A DNA stretch of 22,786 nucleotides from a virus: positions 1 through 22,786 of IMG/VR virus record IMGVR_UViG_3300033153_003632; one strand, 5' to 3'. The notes beneath the pieces are model-generated. The model saw only the letters and a list, made by a program, of their open reading frames with translations. It was not told the DNA's origin and did no database searches. A program made the translations under genes and the position numbers. Shown one piece after another: positions 6,848-15,243 of this stretch. The first letter of the stretch is position 1; every line of letters begins with the position of its first letter.

Positions 6848-6897
6848 CAGCGCGAATTCCTCAGGGCATCAACGCGCCCATAGACGTTGTCATCCAT
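6847..6897 (-). CDS. Possible 16-codon micro-ORF
   Basis: ATG at 6897 opens a 16-codon frame (MDDNVYGRVDALRNSR). Its TGA overlaps the ATG of the 85-aa gene as TGATG, and it starts one base after the stop of the preceding gene. It fills the only gap in this tight cluster and could couple translation across it. There is no clear Shine-Dalgarno site before it, so it may simply be non-coding spacer. Confidence 0.25.
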   Translation of the reverse strand: MDDNVYGRVDALRNSR

Positions 6898-6898
6898 G

Positions 6899-7153
6899 CT
6901 ACTGCTCTGCGAGATGGGCAACGATGGGTCGGGCGATAGACCGGGAGTCGCCTGCACTGGGGCTCGATGCGGAGTCGCTATCGTAAGCGGCAACGATAGG
7001 GTCAATGTCTGTACGGGCTCGGCAGGTCACCATGATGACGTGCGCCTCCGTCTCGTGAGTCAGCACTTCGTCGACAACCAGCTCACCCTGCACGACGTAG
7101 CCGGCCTGCTGGGTCTCGGTGTCAAACGAATCCATCACATCGAGCGACATCAT
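6899..7153 (-). CDS. Hypothetical protein (84 aa)
   Basis: I do not recognise this protein. The first half reads as beta-strand (QQAGYVVQGELVVDEVLTHE, EAHVIMVTCRA). The second half is a Ser/Asp-rich tail (YDSDSASSPSAGDSR). The start is uncertain. ATG at 7153 overlaps the stop of the preceding gene as ATGA, the habit of this genome, but GGAGGG abuts it directly. An ATG at 7150 has better spacing, and one at 7177 would add 8 residues without a visible Shine-Dalgarno site. It lies between the putative appendage gene and the lysis genes. Confidence 0.6.
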   Translation of the reverse strand: MMSLDVMDSFDTETQQAGYVVQGELVVDEVLTHETEAHVIMVTCRARTDIDPIVAAYDSDSASSPSAGDSRSIARPIVAHLAEQ

Positions 7154-7962
7154 CCCTCCGTTGGCCATGCGAGCCATGTGGTGTGCGTGACCAGCAAATC
7201 AAGGTCTAAATTTTGATTGCCCGAACACCAAATCATCGGGTACGCGTTTACCCGGTAATCGTGCTGAAACGGGTAGCCAGTGTTCGGCAACGAATACGTG
7301 CTGTTCATCGACAACGTACCGCCCGGTAGCAGCGTCGTAGCGTCGAATGCAGCAGCGTTTGCCGTACCCATGTAGTCCGCACCGGTGGCGTACCACCGAT
7401 TGTGAAACGTAGACGGGTTGACCTTGCTAATCGAGTTGGTCCCGCCGTTGGCCGTTACGTTGCGGACAACGCAAGTACGCAAATTTGACGTGTTGTTGGC
7501 GATTCGGATACCCGCACCGACTGTGCCGTTGCCCGGTGTGGTCCCCCACGAGGGGTTTTTCGCGTACCCGACCGCGTACACACCGTTTCCGGTGGTGCCT
7601 GATGTGCGGCTTGACACGGTAGCGGTAATGTCTGCAGTCAGGACAACGTAGTCGGCTATTTCGGTCGCGGTGTTTGCTGTCAGGGCAATCGACCAATCAA
7701 AGTTGGAGCCCGCCACCTGCACAATGTGCAGTCCGGTCGCTTTGAGCGTAGCAGTGATACCGCTGTGGTTTTGATCAACCGTAAAGGACGTGCCACCCAG
7801 GGTGTAGGTGCCGCTCGATGACAGGTCAACGTCTACCGAACCGTTATCGATCCAGACCTTTGGCCAGGATACGTCAAGCACAGTGAGCACCTGGGCAGCG
7901 CCACTGGGTGCAGCTCCACCACTGGCACCGGTGCCGGGGTCAAAGCAGGGGGTGATTGGCAT
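7150..7962 (-). CDS. Beta-rich virion appendage, putative receptor-binding protein
   Basis: The 270-aa product is rich in Gly, Thr, Ser, Asn and Val with repeated short strands (SGTYTLGGTSFTVDQ, VVLTADITATVSSRT). It has a Gly/Ala-rich N-terminal linker and a C-terminus with HDYRVNAYPMIWCSG and LLVTHTTWLAW. This composition is typical of phage fibre, spike or head-fibre domains, but no named family is recognised. It follows the ejection-protein genes and precedes the lysis genes, a common place for host-recognition genes. AGGAG lies 8 nt before the ATG. Base use differs from its neighbours (many ACG, GTA and CGT triplets, fewer CTG and GCA codons), which suggests recent exchange. The role is inferred from composition and context. 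Confidence 0.65.
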   Translation of the reverse strand: MPITPCFDPGTGASGGAAPSGAAQVLTVLDVSWPKVWIDNGSVDVDLSSSGTYTLGGTSFTVDQNHSGITATLKATGLHIVQVAGSNFDWSIALTANTATEIADYVVLTADITATVSSRTSGTTGNGVYAVGYAKNPSWGTTPGNGTVGAGIRIANNTSNLRTCVVRNVTANGGTNSISKVNPSTFHNRWYATGADYMGTANAAAFDATTLLPGGTLSMNSTYSLPNTGYPFQHDYRVNAYPMIWCSGNQNLDLDLLVTHTTWLAWPTEG

Positions 7963-7965
7963 GAC

Positions 7966-8403
7966 TCACTCCTGCCAGAAGACTTCAGAACCAGTGAACA
8001 CCGGGTTGCTGGTAGCGTCATCCACTTTGACGAAGAGGTAGAGCGTACCGTTGCCAGGACCACCCAGGTCTTGCCACATGGGCATATCCACACTGAACAT
8101 GGCACACTTGGTGGTTGCCGTTGTGATGCCTGCTACGAGGTCTGCCTCTGTGTCAGGAACCAACACAATATCACCGGCTGCATCCTCACACAGTCGAATG
8201 GTGACCTTGGTGGCACTGGTGGCACTGGTGAGCACAATCTGCAGGCCGTTGATGATGCCCCGGAAGTTGACCGCCCGCATGCTATCGGGCAGGTCTGCAA
8301 GCAGGTCATGTGCATGCACTGCAGTCAAGCTGAAAGCGGTGCCCACTGCTTGGGTACCCACAACCGGATTGTGATGCAGCAGGTGTGTGATTCTTGTGGT
8401 CAT
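7966..8403 (-). CDS. Beta-sandwich virion protein (145 aa)
   Basis: The product is strand-rich: FRGIINGLQIVLT, ATKVTIRLCEDAAGDIVLVPD and GTLYLFVKVDD, ending SEVFWQE. The pattern of a charged D-x-x-GD turn, a PDT segment and a C-terminal LYLFVKVDD strand recalls small structural proteins found beside tail-appendage genes in environmental phages. I cannot name a family. The ATG at 8403 is preferred over the ATG at 8415 because GGAGGAACGC precedes it. It starts 42 nt after the stop of the 1442-aa gene, and that spacer holds no terminator. It stops 3 nt before the appendage gene. Confidence 0.65.
   Translation of the reverse strand: MTTRITHLLHHNPVVGTQAVGTAFSLTAVHAHDLLADLPDSMRAVNFRGIINGLQIVLTSATSATKVTIRLCEDAAGDIVLVPDTEADLVAGITTATTKCAMFSVDMPMWQDLGGPGNGTLYLFVKVDDATSNPVFTGSEVFWQE
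8211..8228. repeat. Two tandem 9-bp units
   Basis: TGGCACTGG occurs twice in direct tandem. It lies inside the 145-aa virion gene, where it encodes the repeated tripeptide T-S-A (TSATSAT) on the minus strand. Confidence 0.9.
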
Positions 8404-8445
8404 GCGTTCCTCCATTACTCGGACTGGCTACGCGCCCTCAGTCTA

Positions 8446-11400
8446 TCACTCAGCGGCACCCATGACTTCTGCAATCTGCCCCACTTGCCTGCGCCGCACT
8501 TCCTGAGGGTCTGCAACCGGTGCACGCTCGAGCAGGGCACCGGCTACCGCTTGACCTGGTGTCCGTGGTGCGAGCTCCTGCGCATAGATGCGCTCAGGCT
8601 CTCTGCCCGGCTGCATCTCGAGGCCTGCAGTGCCACCCACCAAGGCTTTCTCAATGGCTTCAGGGGTGAGGGTGCGCATGAGCTGCAGCATCTTCAGCCC
8701 CTCAGGGCTGGGCTCAAAGACTTTGTAAAGGGGTAGGCCTCGTTCATCTCTGCCCCACAGCAGGTGCGGCATGCCCTTGGGCACTCGCTTCCAATACTGT
8801 GGAAGCTGCTCATGCTGCTGCCCTTCAGGGGGTGGGATGTCTTGCGGCTTGAGCAGACGCTGGAACCAGTCCCATGCCCCATGCTCTCTGCCCATGTCTG
8901 AGTGATGGGCATACAGCGCAGCTGCCCAGAACATCTGCTCGTCACTCACAGGGGCTGCCCCATCAATGCCCTGAGTGTTGTACTGCTGCCCCTGCGTGAA
9001 CTCGTCAAAGGCGCGCAGGACACCCGGTAGCGCTTCATCTGTGAGGGCTCGGGTGAGGGTTTCGCTCCCCTCCACCACCTGGTGGATGGTGCTGCCTGCC
9101 CGCTCACCTGCTGTGACTGCTCGCTTGAGGTCACTCACCAGGAGGTCACCCTGCCGAGCCATGCCGAGTGCTACCTCTGCAGGGGCGAAGATGGGCACCT
9201 CAGGCCCAAAGTAGACCCCATCACCGGCTGTCACGATGCCCAAGCTCTTGAGGCTCTTGTCACCATGCAGGTTGTATGGGTCCTGCGCTCGAGCTTGCTG
9301 CGCCTTTGCCTTGAACACCACGCGCGCCTTGTCTGGGTTGGTCATGATGGCCCGGGCAAGCTCGGTATACAGCTTGGTGTTGCCTGCTGCTGTGGCGTAA
9401 ATCTGCCCAAGCGAGTCCCGGATGGGGCCTGGCACCTCGGAATAGTTGAACAGTGCACGCCGGGCATAGGCTGCAGCAGCCTCAGGGGTGCTGCCCTTGA
9501 GCAGCTGAGCCTCGAATGCACCCTGCCGCATGCTGTGCTCGATGGCTTCAGCAGTCCGGGTATAGAAGCTCTTATCCAGGGGGTTCAGCTCTCGCTTGAC
9601 CACACCCTCAAGCGGTCCCTCTGCTGCGCGTCTGGCATCCCTGAGAATGTCATCTGCGATCGATCCCACACGCTGTGACTCAATGGTGCTGTACCCGAGC
9701 CCCAGCTGCTCACCCAGCTCCTCAAGCTGCTTGCCTGTGTAGTAGACCCCATCACCAGTCGTGAGGCCTCCCCCAAAGATGCGCCGCTTCAGCAGCTGGT
9801 CGGTGATGTCTGCCGACTCCTGCAGGCCGACTGTGAGCAGGGGGGTGAGCGCCTGCCGAAAGAGCGCAGCAGGGAAGCCGACCACATTGGGCAGCACGTA
9901 GCCATAGCGGGCATTGGTCACAATGTTTCGTCGACCAGTACCAAGCGCAAGCTGCGCAAGCTCACCCAGGGCAGACTTTAGGGAGCCCCTTGCTCTGGGG
10001 CTGATGCCCTCGATGAACTGCGCAAACTCCTCACCATTCTCAGCGAGCACACGTTCTGCGTGGCTCTGCCGGATGTCGTAGACCCTCTGCCGCTGAATGT
10101 CTCCACTGCGCAGCCGGGGCACCTCTCGCGCCACTGGCTCACTCAGGGCCGACACAAGGCGCTCAGCCCCTGCAGGGCGCTCCCCTGCCCGTCTGGTGAG
10201 GGCTTCCACAGCGCTGCCCAGCTGCTCAGTGTATTTGCCCTGTGCTGCGAGTGCTTTCTTGGTGCCTTCATCGACCGCCACCTTGAGCAGTGCTTTCTGG
10301 TAGTCCGGGGCAAGCCAGGAGGTGAACCGGGAAGTGCCGCGAACCCCTGCAATCCCTGGCACGTTGGCTTTCATCAGGGCCTGGTCAACTGCGCGCACTG
10401 TGTCTACTGTGGGCATGCTCATGGGTGAGAGGCCCGTGGTAGGCACCAGGCCCCTATCTTTGGCAAGCTCGAGCAGGCGCATGCCTTTCTCTTCATCGCC
10501 ATAGATGGCACCCATGACCTTTTCCCAGGCCTGCTGAGTGCCCATGGGCTTGGGTGCCTTGGCAAGCTCTTCCACCAGGATGCCATCTACTGCAGCATCA
10601 GCGTTCCCCAGCTCGCGAGACTTGGCAGCCATGCGCTGCCCAATGCGGCGTAGCTCCGTCTGTGCAGCAGACCGGATGGCTTGCCGTGCACGGGCTACCG
10701 CTGCAGTCTCTTCCTCGAGGAAGCGACCACCCAGCAGCACAGCCTTGGCCCTACGTGCAGCAGGGGTCTGCAGGGCTCGGCTCTTAGTCAGTAGCTCAAT
10801 GCCCTGGTTCTGCCCCTCGAGATACACCTGCGCCGCTGTCAGGTCTCGGGCAAGCCTTGCCTGCTTGGGTGCCTCACTGATGGCATGGGCATCCTCGAGC
10901 AGGGTAGTGGCCTCTCTGCGCAGGGAGGTAGGTACGTCTGCCCAGTTGTCATACTGCTTGAGCTGCTGGCCGACTGCATCTGGCAGCCGGTCAATCACAT
11001 CCTGAGGGCTGCCCCCAAAGACCTGCCGACGAAATCGTCCAAGGGATGCCTGCATGGTGGGCTCAAAGACTCGAGGCACACCCACGTTGCTTGTCACCAT
11101 GACCACATCATCAGGCACATTGAGCACGAGCTGCCTGCCGAAGTAGGCTGTGTTCTCACCCAGGATGGGTGCCACATCTCGCACAATCTGCGCAGGGGTG
11201 TCACTGGTGGGCTTGATGGCCTGGATGGCTCGGGTAGCCGTGGCCTCATCGAGTGCCCCAGACTTGAGCACATTGGTGGCAACCTTCCTGGCTACCCGTC
11301 CGTCTGCTGCTCGGCCTGGTGTCACTGCTGCTGCGATGTCTGCAACCGGGTTGGCCACACCCAGGGCAGCGGCTTGCGCAGCCTTTGTGAGCCTGCCTTG

Positions 11401-12774
11401 GGGCTTGGCAGCCTGCACGGCATTGGTGGCCTTGATGAAGGCCTGTGAGGCCTTTGCTGCCCCTGCATCTACCTTGGCCAGCTTTGCAAGACCCTTGGCT
11501 CCCTTGGCAGCAGTGCCAGGGCCTGCAGGCATGAAGACCTCACCCAGGCTGCCCGCAAAGTAGGCAGCATCAGGGTCACCCCAGACCTCTGCATACCAGT
11601 CACGCACTGCAGGGGCATCGTTAAACTCGTCACCCATGGTGCGGCCTGCACCCACATTCTGAGCAATCCGGCTGACTTCTGCATCGATGAAGCCCTGGAA
11701 GTCCTCGAGCGGGTTGGGCACCTCGACTACTGCAACGGTCTTCTTGCCCTCAGGGTCAAACGTGGTGAGCTTGCGCGTCTGGGAGGTGGTTGCCACACCT
11801 GGTGCAGGATAAGCGAGCTGGGGCACAGCCTTCACCAAGTCAGTGAACTGCTGCTCAAGCTCAGGACTGACTGCCCCCAGAATCTCGCGCCCCACCTTGG
11901 TGGGCAGCTGCAGGGGGTAGACCACATCAGGGATACCCAGGGTGCGCCTGGCCTGCGCTACAGCCAACCCAAGGTCATCGGGATCGACTGGCACACCCTT
12001 GCTGTCCACCTCGTAGCCGAGCCCTCGGAAGTAGCCCTCTGCAGCAAGGGCAGACACCCATCCGAGAGTAGAGCGCAGTGCAGCCCCCAGCTCCGTCTCT
12101 ACCACTCCGGCTGTCTCGTCTGCTTGGGTGAGGATGCCCGAGATAAGTGGGCCAGCAAACTCAAAGGCGCTCACCTCTTCATCTGCTGCTACCCTGCGAT
12201 CGATCTCAGCCTGCTGGGCTGCAATCTTCTGCCCCACCTGCCGGGCAGACTCAGCCCCAAGGATAGGCTGCAGGGCAAAGGCCTCAGTGACTTCCTGCTC
12301 TGGGGTGGGTGCACCCAACTGACCTGCAATCCTGCGCTCAGTCAGAATCTCACCTGAGGGCAGCACAGCCGGTATCTCTTCTTCGATGATGGCACTGGGC
12401 CGGAACAGTGGGAAGCCCTCAGGGTCTACGCGCCTGGGCTCTTCCCTGCCCGGCTGAATCACCTGCTGTGCCTCCAAGCCCAGCCTGGTGCGCTCCCTCT
12501 CGAGCAGGCGCGCACGTTCCCCAGCGATGTCACCCTCTTTGATGAACGCCTGCCGTGCTTCCAGCTCCTGCACAGCAGCAGCCTGCGCCGCTTCCTCTCG
12601 CGCCTGTGCAAGCTCAGCGGCAGGCGGAATGGCAGCGATGGGCTCAGGGGTAGGCGGAGCAGGCCGGGCAGGGATGCCAGGAAGGATGCCCTGCTGTCTC
12701 AGGATGGTGGTGACTTCCTGCCGGGTGAAATCATCAGGGAATGCGTAAACGGTATCGCCAACTTTGTACTCCAT
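8446..12774 (-). CDS. Giant internal virion (DNA ejection) protein, 1442 aa
   Basis: This is the largest gene in the window. The first 33 residues include YAFPDDFTRQEVTTILRQQG, matching a short FPD-xxT-xxEI-xxxL motif that I associate with N-termini of large phage internal proteins. A Pro/Ala/Glu-rich linker and long Ala-rich helices follow, with some hydrophobic stretches (VLPNVVGFPAALFRQALTPL). Two TxGDGVY(Y/F) motifs occur about 177 residues apart and are encoded by an exact 16-bp repeat (9210-9225 and 9741-9756). No lytic transglycosylase catalytic motif was recognised. Length and position after two other Ala/Gln-rich virion genes match the gp16-type protein of T7-like phages, which helps carry DNA across the cell envelope. 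The ATG follows AGGT and lies 8 nt after the previous stop. Homology to gp16 is not shown by sequence. Confidence 0.75.
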   Translation of the reverse strand: MEYKVGDTVYAFPDDFTRQEVTTILRQQGILPGIPARPAPPTPEPIAAIPPAAELAQAREEAAQAAAVQELEARQAFIKEGDIAGERARLLERERTRLGLEAQQVIQPGREEPRRVDPEGFPLFRPSAIIEEEIPAVLPSGEILTERRIAGQLGAPTPEQEVTEAFALQPILGAESARQVGQKIAAQQAEIDRRVAADEEVSAFEFAGPLISGILTQADETAGVVETELGAALRSTLGWVSALAAEGYFRGLGYEVDSKGVPVDPDDLGLAVAQARRTLGIPDVVYPLQLPTKVGREILGAVSPELEQQFTDLVKAVPQLAYPAPGVATTSQTRKLTTFDPEGKKTVAVVEVPNPLEDFQGFIDAEVSRIAQNVGAGRTMGDEFNDAPAVRDWYAEVWGDPDAAYFAGSLGEVFMPAGPGTAAKGAKGLAKLAKVDAGAAKASQAFIKATNAVQAAKPQGRLTKAAQAAALGVANPVADIAAAVTPGRAADGRVARKVATNVLKSGALDEATATRAIQAIKPTSDTPAQIVRDVAPILGENTAYFGRQLVLNVPDDVVMVTSNVGVPRVFEPTMQASLGRFRRQVFGGSPQDVIDRLPDAVGQQLKQYDNWADVPTSLRREATTLLEDAHAISEAPKQARLARDLTAAQVYLEGQNQGIELLTKSRALQTPAARRAKAVLLGGRFLEEETAAVARARQAIRSAAQTELRRIGQRMAAKSRELGNADAAVDGILVEELAKAPKPMGTQQAWEKVMGAIYGDEEKGMRLLELAKDRGLVPTTGLSPMSMPTVDTVRAVDQALMKANVPGIAGVRGTSRFTSWLAPDYQKALLKVAVDEGTKKALAAQGKYTEQLGSAVEALTRRAGERPAGAERLVSALSEPVAREVPRLRSGDIQRQRVYDIRQSHAERVLAENGEEFAQFIEGISPRARGSLKSALGELAQLALGTGRRNIVTNARYGYVLPNVVGFPAALFRQALTPLLTVGLQESADITDQLLKRRIFGGGLTTGDGVYYTGKQLEELGEQLGLGYSTIESQRVGSIADDILRDARRAAEGPLEGVVKRELNPLDKSFYTRTAEAIEHSMRQGAFEAQLLKGSTPEAAAAYARRALFNYSEVPGPIRDSLGQIYATAAGNTKLYTELARAIMTNPDKARVVFKAKAQQARAQDPYNLHGDKSLKSLGIVTAGDGVYFGPEVPIFAPAEVALGMARQGDLLVSDLKRAVTAGERAGSTIHQVVEGSETLTRALTDEALPGVLRAFDEFTQGQQYNTQGIDGAAPVSDEQMFWAAALYAHHSDMGREHGAWDWFQRLLKPQDIPPPEGQQHEQLPQYWKRVPKGMPHLLWGRDERGLPLYKVFEPSPEGLKMLQLMRTLTPEAIEKALVGGTAGLEMQPGREPERIYAQELAPRTPGQAVAGALLERAPVADPQEVRRRQVGQIAEVMGAAE

Positions 12775-12782
12775 GGGCTGAC

Positions 12783-13436
12783 CTACTCAAATTGCTGGGT
12801 TTGAGGGTTCCACGTAAGACGCTTGGGGGCAGGCTCGGGCACAGGCGCAGGGGGCTCAGCCTCCCCTGCTGGGGCTGCTGTGATGGTGGTCTCGGGCAGC
12901 GTTGTCACAACCCGCTCAGGCGCAGGCTCGGCTCGAGGGGCAGGGGGTGGCGCAGGTGGTAGAGGTTCCCCACCTCCCAAGACCTGCTCAATGGATTTGA
13001 ACGCTGTGGTGCCTGGTGCTGCCAGCCTGACAGGCTTGCCCCGCTCGTAGACTGCATACCCTCGATCCGTCTTCCGATACAGAAAGCTCGGGTCTGTGGG
13101 GTCTCGCACAATCTCAGACACTGCAGGGGCAGGGGCAGGGGCAGCGGCAGTGGGTTCAGGTTCATCAAGATCGATACGCCGGAACCTTGAGGGTTCATCA
13201 AGCAGGGCCAGCTCAGGCTTGGGAGGTCCGGCCTCTGGCTTGCTCAGTCGCTTGGTGAAGAATGCCTGCTGGTCAAACTCCTCTTCGATGGCTGCAGTGA
13301 TTTCCGCATCTGCCTGCGCTGCTTGCTCCTCTGCTTTGGCCTCTCGCTCTTTGGCTGCTCGCTGAAGCTCTCGCTGTGAGGGGCTGGCAAGGTTGCTGGT
13401 GGTGTACTCCTTCTGAGCCAGGGCAAAGGCACCAAG
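12783..13436 (-). pseudogene. C-terminal part of frameshifted internal virion protein
   Basis: This frame opens directly after an in-frame TGA at 13437-13439. It reads LGAFALAQKEYTTSNLASPS, then Ala/Glu/Gln-rich helix (EEQAAQADAEITAAIEEEFD), then an Ala-Pro linker, then a C-terminal domain with SFLYRKTDRGYAVYERGKPV and an ending LTWNPQTQQFE. This is convincing coding sequence, but it has no good start: the only late option is GTG at 13121, inside the Ala-Pro linker, without a Shine-Dalgarno site. It continues the preceding gene after a -1 frame change near 13,43x. If independently translated, it would be a 112-aa protein from 13121. Its stop lies 8 nt before the 1442-aa gene, so the joined gene fills the interval exactly. 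Confidence 0.7.
13124..13141. repeat. CAGGGG hexamer in three tandem copies
   Basis: Three exact CAGGGG units, followed by a near copy, encode an alternating Ala-Pro linker on the minus strand. Such Pro-rich spacers are commonly extended or shortened by slippage. Confidence 0.9.
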
Positions 13437-14572
13437 TCACGGGCAAGCCGCTGGGGCTTAGACACAGCCTCAAGCTCGATGTCTGCCGCAAGCACATCGT
13501 TGAGGATGTCATCCGCCTGAATCATCGCGTTGTAGTAGGGGCTCTGCTGATACTGCAGGTATCGGCCCTGGTTGCGCTCCGGGTCATACCCCCGTGCTAC
13601 GAGCTCGCGGCGTGCACGCTCCCTGCCTGGGTCTGTGTACTGGGCACCTGGTGCCTCTGCTCGGGCCTGTTCGAGTTGAGCGATACGTGCTCGAGACTGC
13701 AAGACCTCGGTCTCGAAGTTTGCCCGCTGGTCGTTTCGGTAGGCCTTCTTTGCCTTGGCCTCGTCATACAGCGCCTTGGCAAACTCAAAGTCTTCAGCAC
13801 TGGCAAAGTCTTCAGCAGCCAGGGTGCCGTCTTGCATGGCTGTCAGTGCAGCCTCAAAGGCATCCTGCTCGGTGCTGAAGCTCAGCCCCTTGGGTGCCGC
13901 TGTCTGCTCTCGACGTTCCACAATGGCCTGCCCGTCGTACCCACCTCGGATGCCTGCAGGGCCTGCGAAGAATGCAGCCTCGAGCTGCTGCTGCAGTGCA
14001 CGCTCAGCGGCCTGCTCCTCAGGGCTGACTGCTCGAGGTGCGCCGCTGGGAGCCCTGCCCCTTGCCACCTGCTGCAGCTGCTGTCTGACGAGATCAATCT
14101 CACCCTCTTCGATGCCTCCACGCTCAAGCATGCGCACAATCTCAGCGCCCTGCTCAGGTGTGGTGTCTGAGGTGATGATTTCCAGGGCTGTCTGCACTGC
14201 TGTGACTGGCTGCGCCCCTGCACCTACAGTGACTGCCCTGAGCGCGTCTCGCTGTGCTCGAGGTAGCTGCAGGCCTGCTGCCCTACCTGCTGCCCCGGCT
14301 GCCACCCTGCGCCGTTCTGCATCCTCGCTGGCATACTGCTGCTGTAGCAGGGCCTGAGCGCTGCCCAAGTCCTGAGGGCGCACCCGGAACACTTCCTGCA
14401 GGTTGGTCAAATTCTGCCGTTCGGACTGCACCAGGCTGTCAAGATAGTTGAGCCTGTCCTGCTCGGCCTGGATGTCTCGGGTGATGTCCTGGTAGCGCTG
14501 AAACGCTGCCACAGTCCGAGCATACTGCTCGAGGTATTGGGGTCGTCGACCGGCAAAGCTGGTGGTAGGCAT
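13244..14572 (-). CDS. Internal virion (ejection-type) protein, frameshifted 3' end
   Basis: As read, this gene gives 442 aa. Residues 1 to about 378 are credible protein: an N-terminal helical region (QYARTVAAFQRYQDITRDIQ), Gln/Ala/Glu-rich helices and segments such as FEAALTAMQDGTLAAEDFAS. After RLARDL (near nt 13436) the frame becomes a Ser/Lys/Arg/Gln/Pro-rich string typical of out-of-frame reading, while another frame takes over with good coding sequence. The intact protein would be about 596 aa (14572 to 12783). By position between a small Ala/Gln-rich gene and the 1442-aa gene, it is a gp15-like ejection-protein candidate. A GAGAGAC box precedes the ATG. Whether the shift is programmed, a mutation or a sequence error cannot be told here. 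Confidence 0.72.
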   Translation of the reverse strand: MPTTSFAGRRPQYLEQYARTVAAFQRYQDITRDIQAEQDRLNYLDSLVQSERQNLTNLQEVFRVRPQDLGSAQALLQQQYASEDAERRRVAAGAAGRAAGLQLPRAQRDALRAVTVGAGAQPVTAVQTALEIITSDTTPEQGAEIVRMLERGGIEEGEIDLVRQQLQQVARGRAPSGAPRAVSPEEQAAERALQQQLEAAFFAGPAGIRGGYDGQAIVERREQTAAPKGLSFSTEQDAFEAALTAMQDGTLAAEDFASAEDFEFAKALYDEAKAKKAYRNDQRANFETEVLQSRARIAQLEQARAEAPGAQYTDPGRERARRELVARGYDPERNQGRYLQYQQSPYYNAMIQADDILNDVLAADIELEAVSKPQRLARDLVPLPWLRRSTPPATLPAPHSESFSEQPKSERPKQRSKQRRQMRKSLQPSKRSLTSRHSSPSD

Positions 14573-14581
14573 GGCAGTCTC

Positions 14582-15235
14582 TCAGGAGGGGACAAGACCG
14601 CCGAAGGAGCGGTCGGTAGCTGTGGGGCCGTACAGGCGCAGCAGGTCAATGTCAGACAGCTTGGGCACTTGCGCCTCCTGCATCTTGGTTTGTTGGGCCA
14701 TCTGCAGCGCCTGGGAGCCGACATCTGCAGCCCCACCCAGGGCACCGGCTACCGTTGCTGCCCGAGCTGCGCGCAGGGCTGCATCTGCAGACTGTTGCTG
14801 CACCTCGAGCGCTGCAATGCGTGCACGCTGCTCCTGCTCGGCTGCTTGCTCGGCCTGCAGGATGGCTGTCTGCTCCTGCTGCTGCATGGTTCTGAGCGCC
14901 TGCTGCTCAGCCTGCTCCTGCAGGAAGAATTCACGGCCACTGATGGCCCTGCCTGCTGCCTGCTGCGCTGCCTGCTGGGTGAGCGCCATCGCCTCGAGGT
15001 CTCGGGTAGCGCCCATCTGCGCAGTCTCGAACTGCCTGCGCAGTGCGCCCTCCTCGCGCTCTGTGAGCCCAAGCTCACCTCTGCGCCTTCTGGCGCGCAG
15101 TTCACGTAGCTCAGCCTCTTGTTCAGGGGTCAGCTCTGCTGCACGAGCTGCACGCATCTGCCCAACACCTTGGGCAATCCCTGCGCCTGCTCGAGCTGCA
15201 CCGAGCCCAAGCAATCCAAGTGTCAATGTTGCCAT
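14582..15235 (-). CDS. Small internal virion protein, gp14-like by context
   Basis: The 217-aa product starts with a small hydrophobic, Gly/Ala-rich segment (MATLTLGLLGLGAARAGAGI) and continues as long Ala/Gln/Glu-rich helices with coiled-coil potential (about residues 35-165). It ends with a short folded-looking tail (LSDIDLLRLYGPTATDRSF). The hydrophobic N-terminus plus helical body and its position first in a run of three such genes match the smallest ejection protein of T7-like phages. Direct sequence homology is not claimed. GAGGTG lies 6 nt before the ATG and overlaps the stop of the upstream gene. The stop is 9 nt before the next gene. Confidence 0.68.
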   Translation of the reverse strand: MATLTLGLLGLGAARAGAGIAQGVGQMRAARAAELTPEQEAELRELRARRRRGELGLTEREEGALRRQFETAQMGATRDLEAMALTQQAAQQAAGRAISGREFFLQEQAEQQALRTMQQQEQTAILQAEQAAEQEQRARIAALEVQQQSADAALRAARAATVAGALGGAADVGSQALQMAQQTKMQEAQVPKLSDIDLLRLYGPTATDRSFGGLVPS

Positions 15236-15243
15236 GGGTCACC

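Noticed and set aside
8404-8445. Hairpin GACTG...CAGTC after the 1442-aa gene
   Set aside because: The stem is only 5 bp and no T-run follows, so it is not supported as a terminator.
8071-8736. Plus-strand open frame with many Cys and His resembling zinc fingers
   Set aside because: The Cys/His content comes from reading GCA and GTG codons of the minus-strand genes in reverse; spacing is irregular and neighbours are on the other strand.
13244-13436. C-terminal 64 residues of the 442-aa reading
   Set aside because: The composition (Ser, Lys, Arg, Gln, Pro) looks like out-of-frame translation of the better frame that runs to 12783, so it is probably not a native protein tail.
13376-14170. Plus-strand open frame of 264 codons opposite the ejection-protein gene
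   Set aside because: It is Leu/Cys-rich antisense sequence with no ribosome-binding site and no neighbouring plus-strand gene. It spans the frameshift site but does not explain it.
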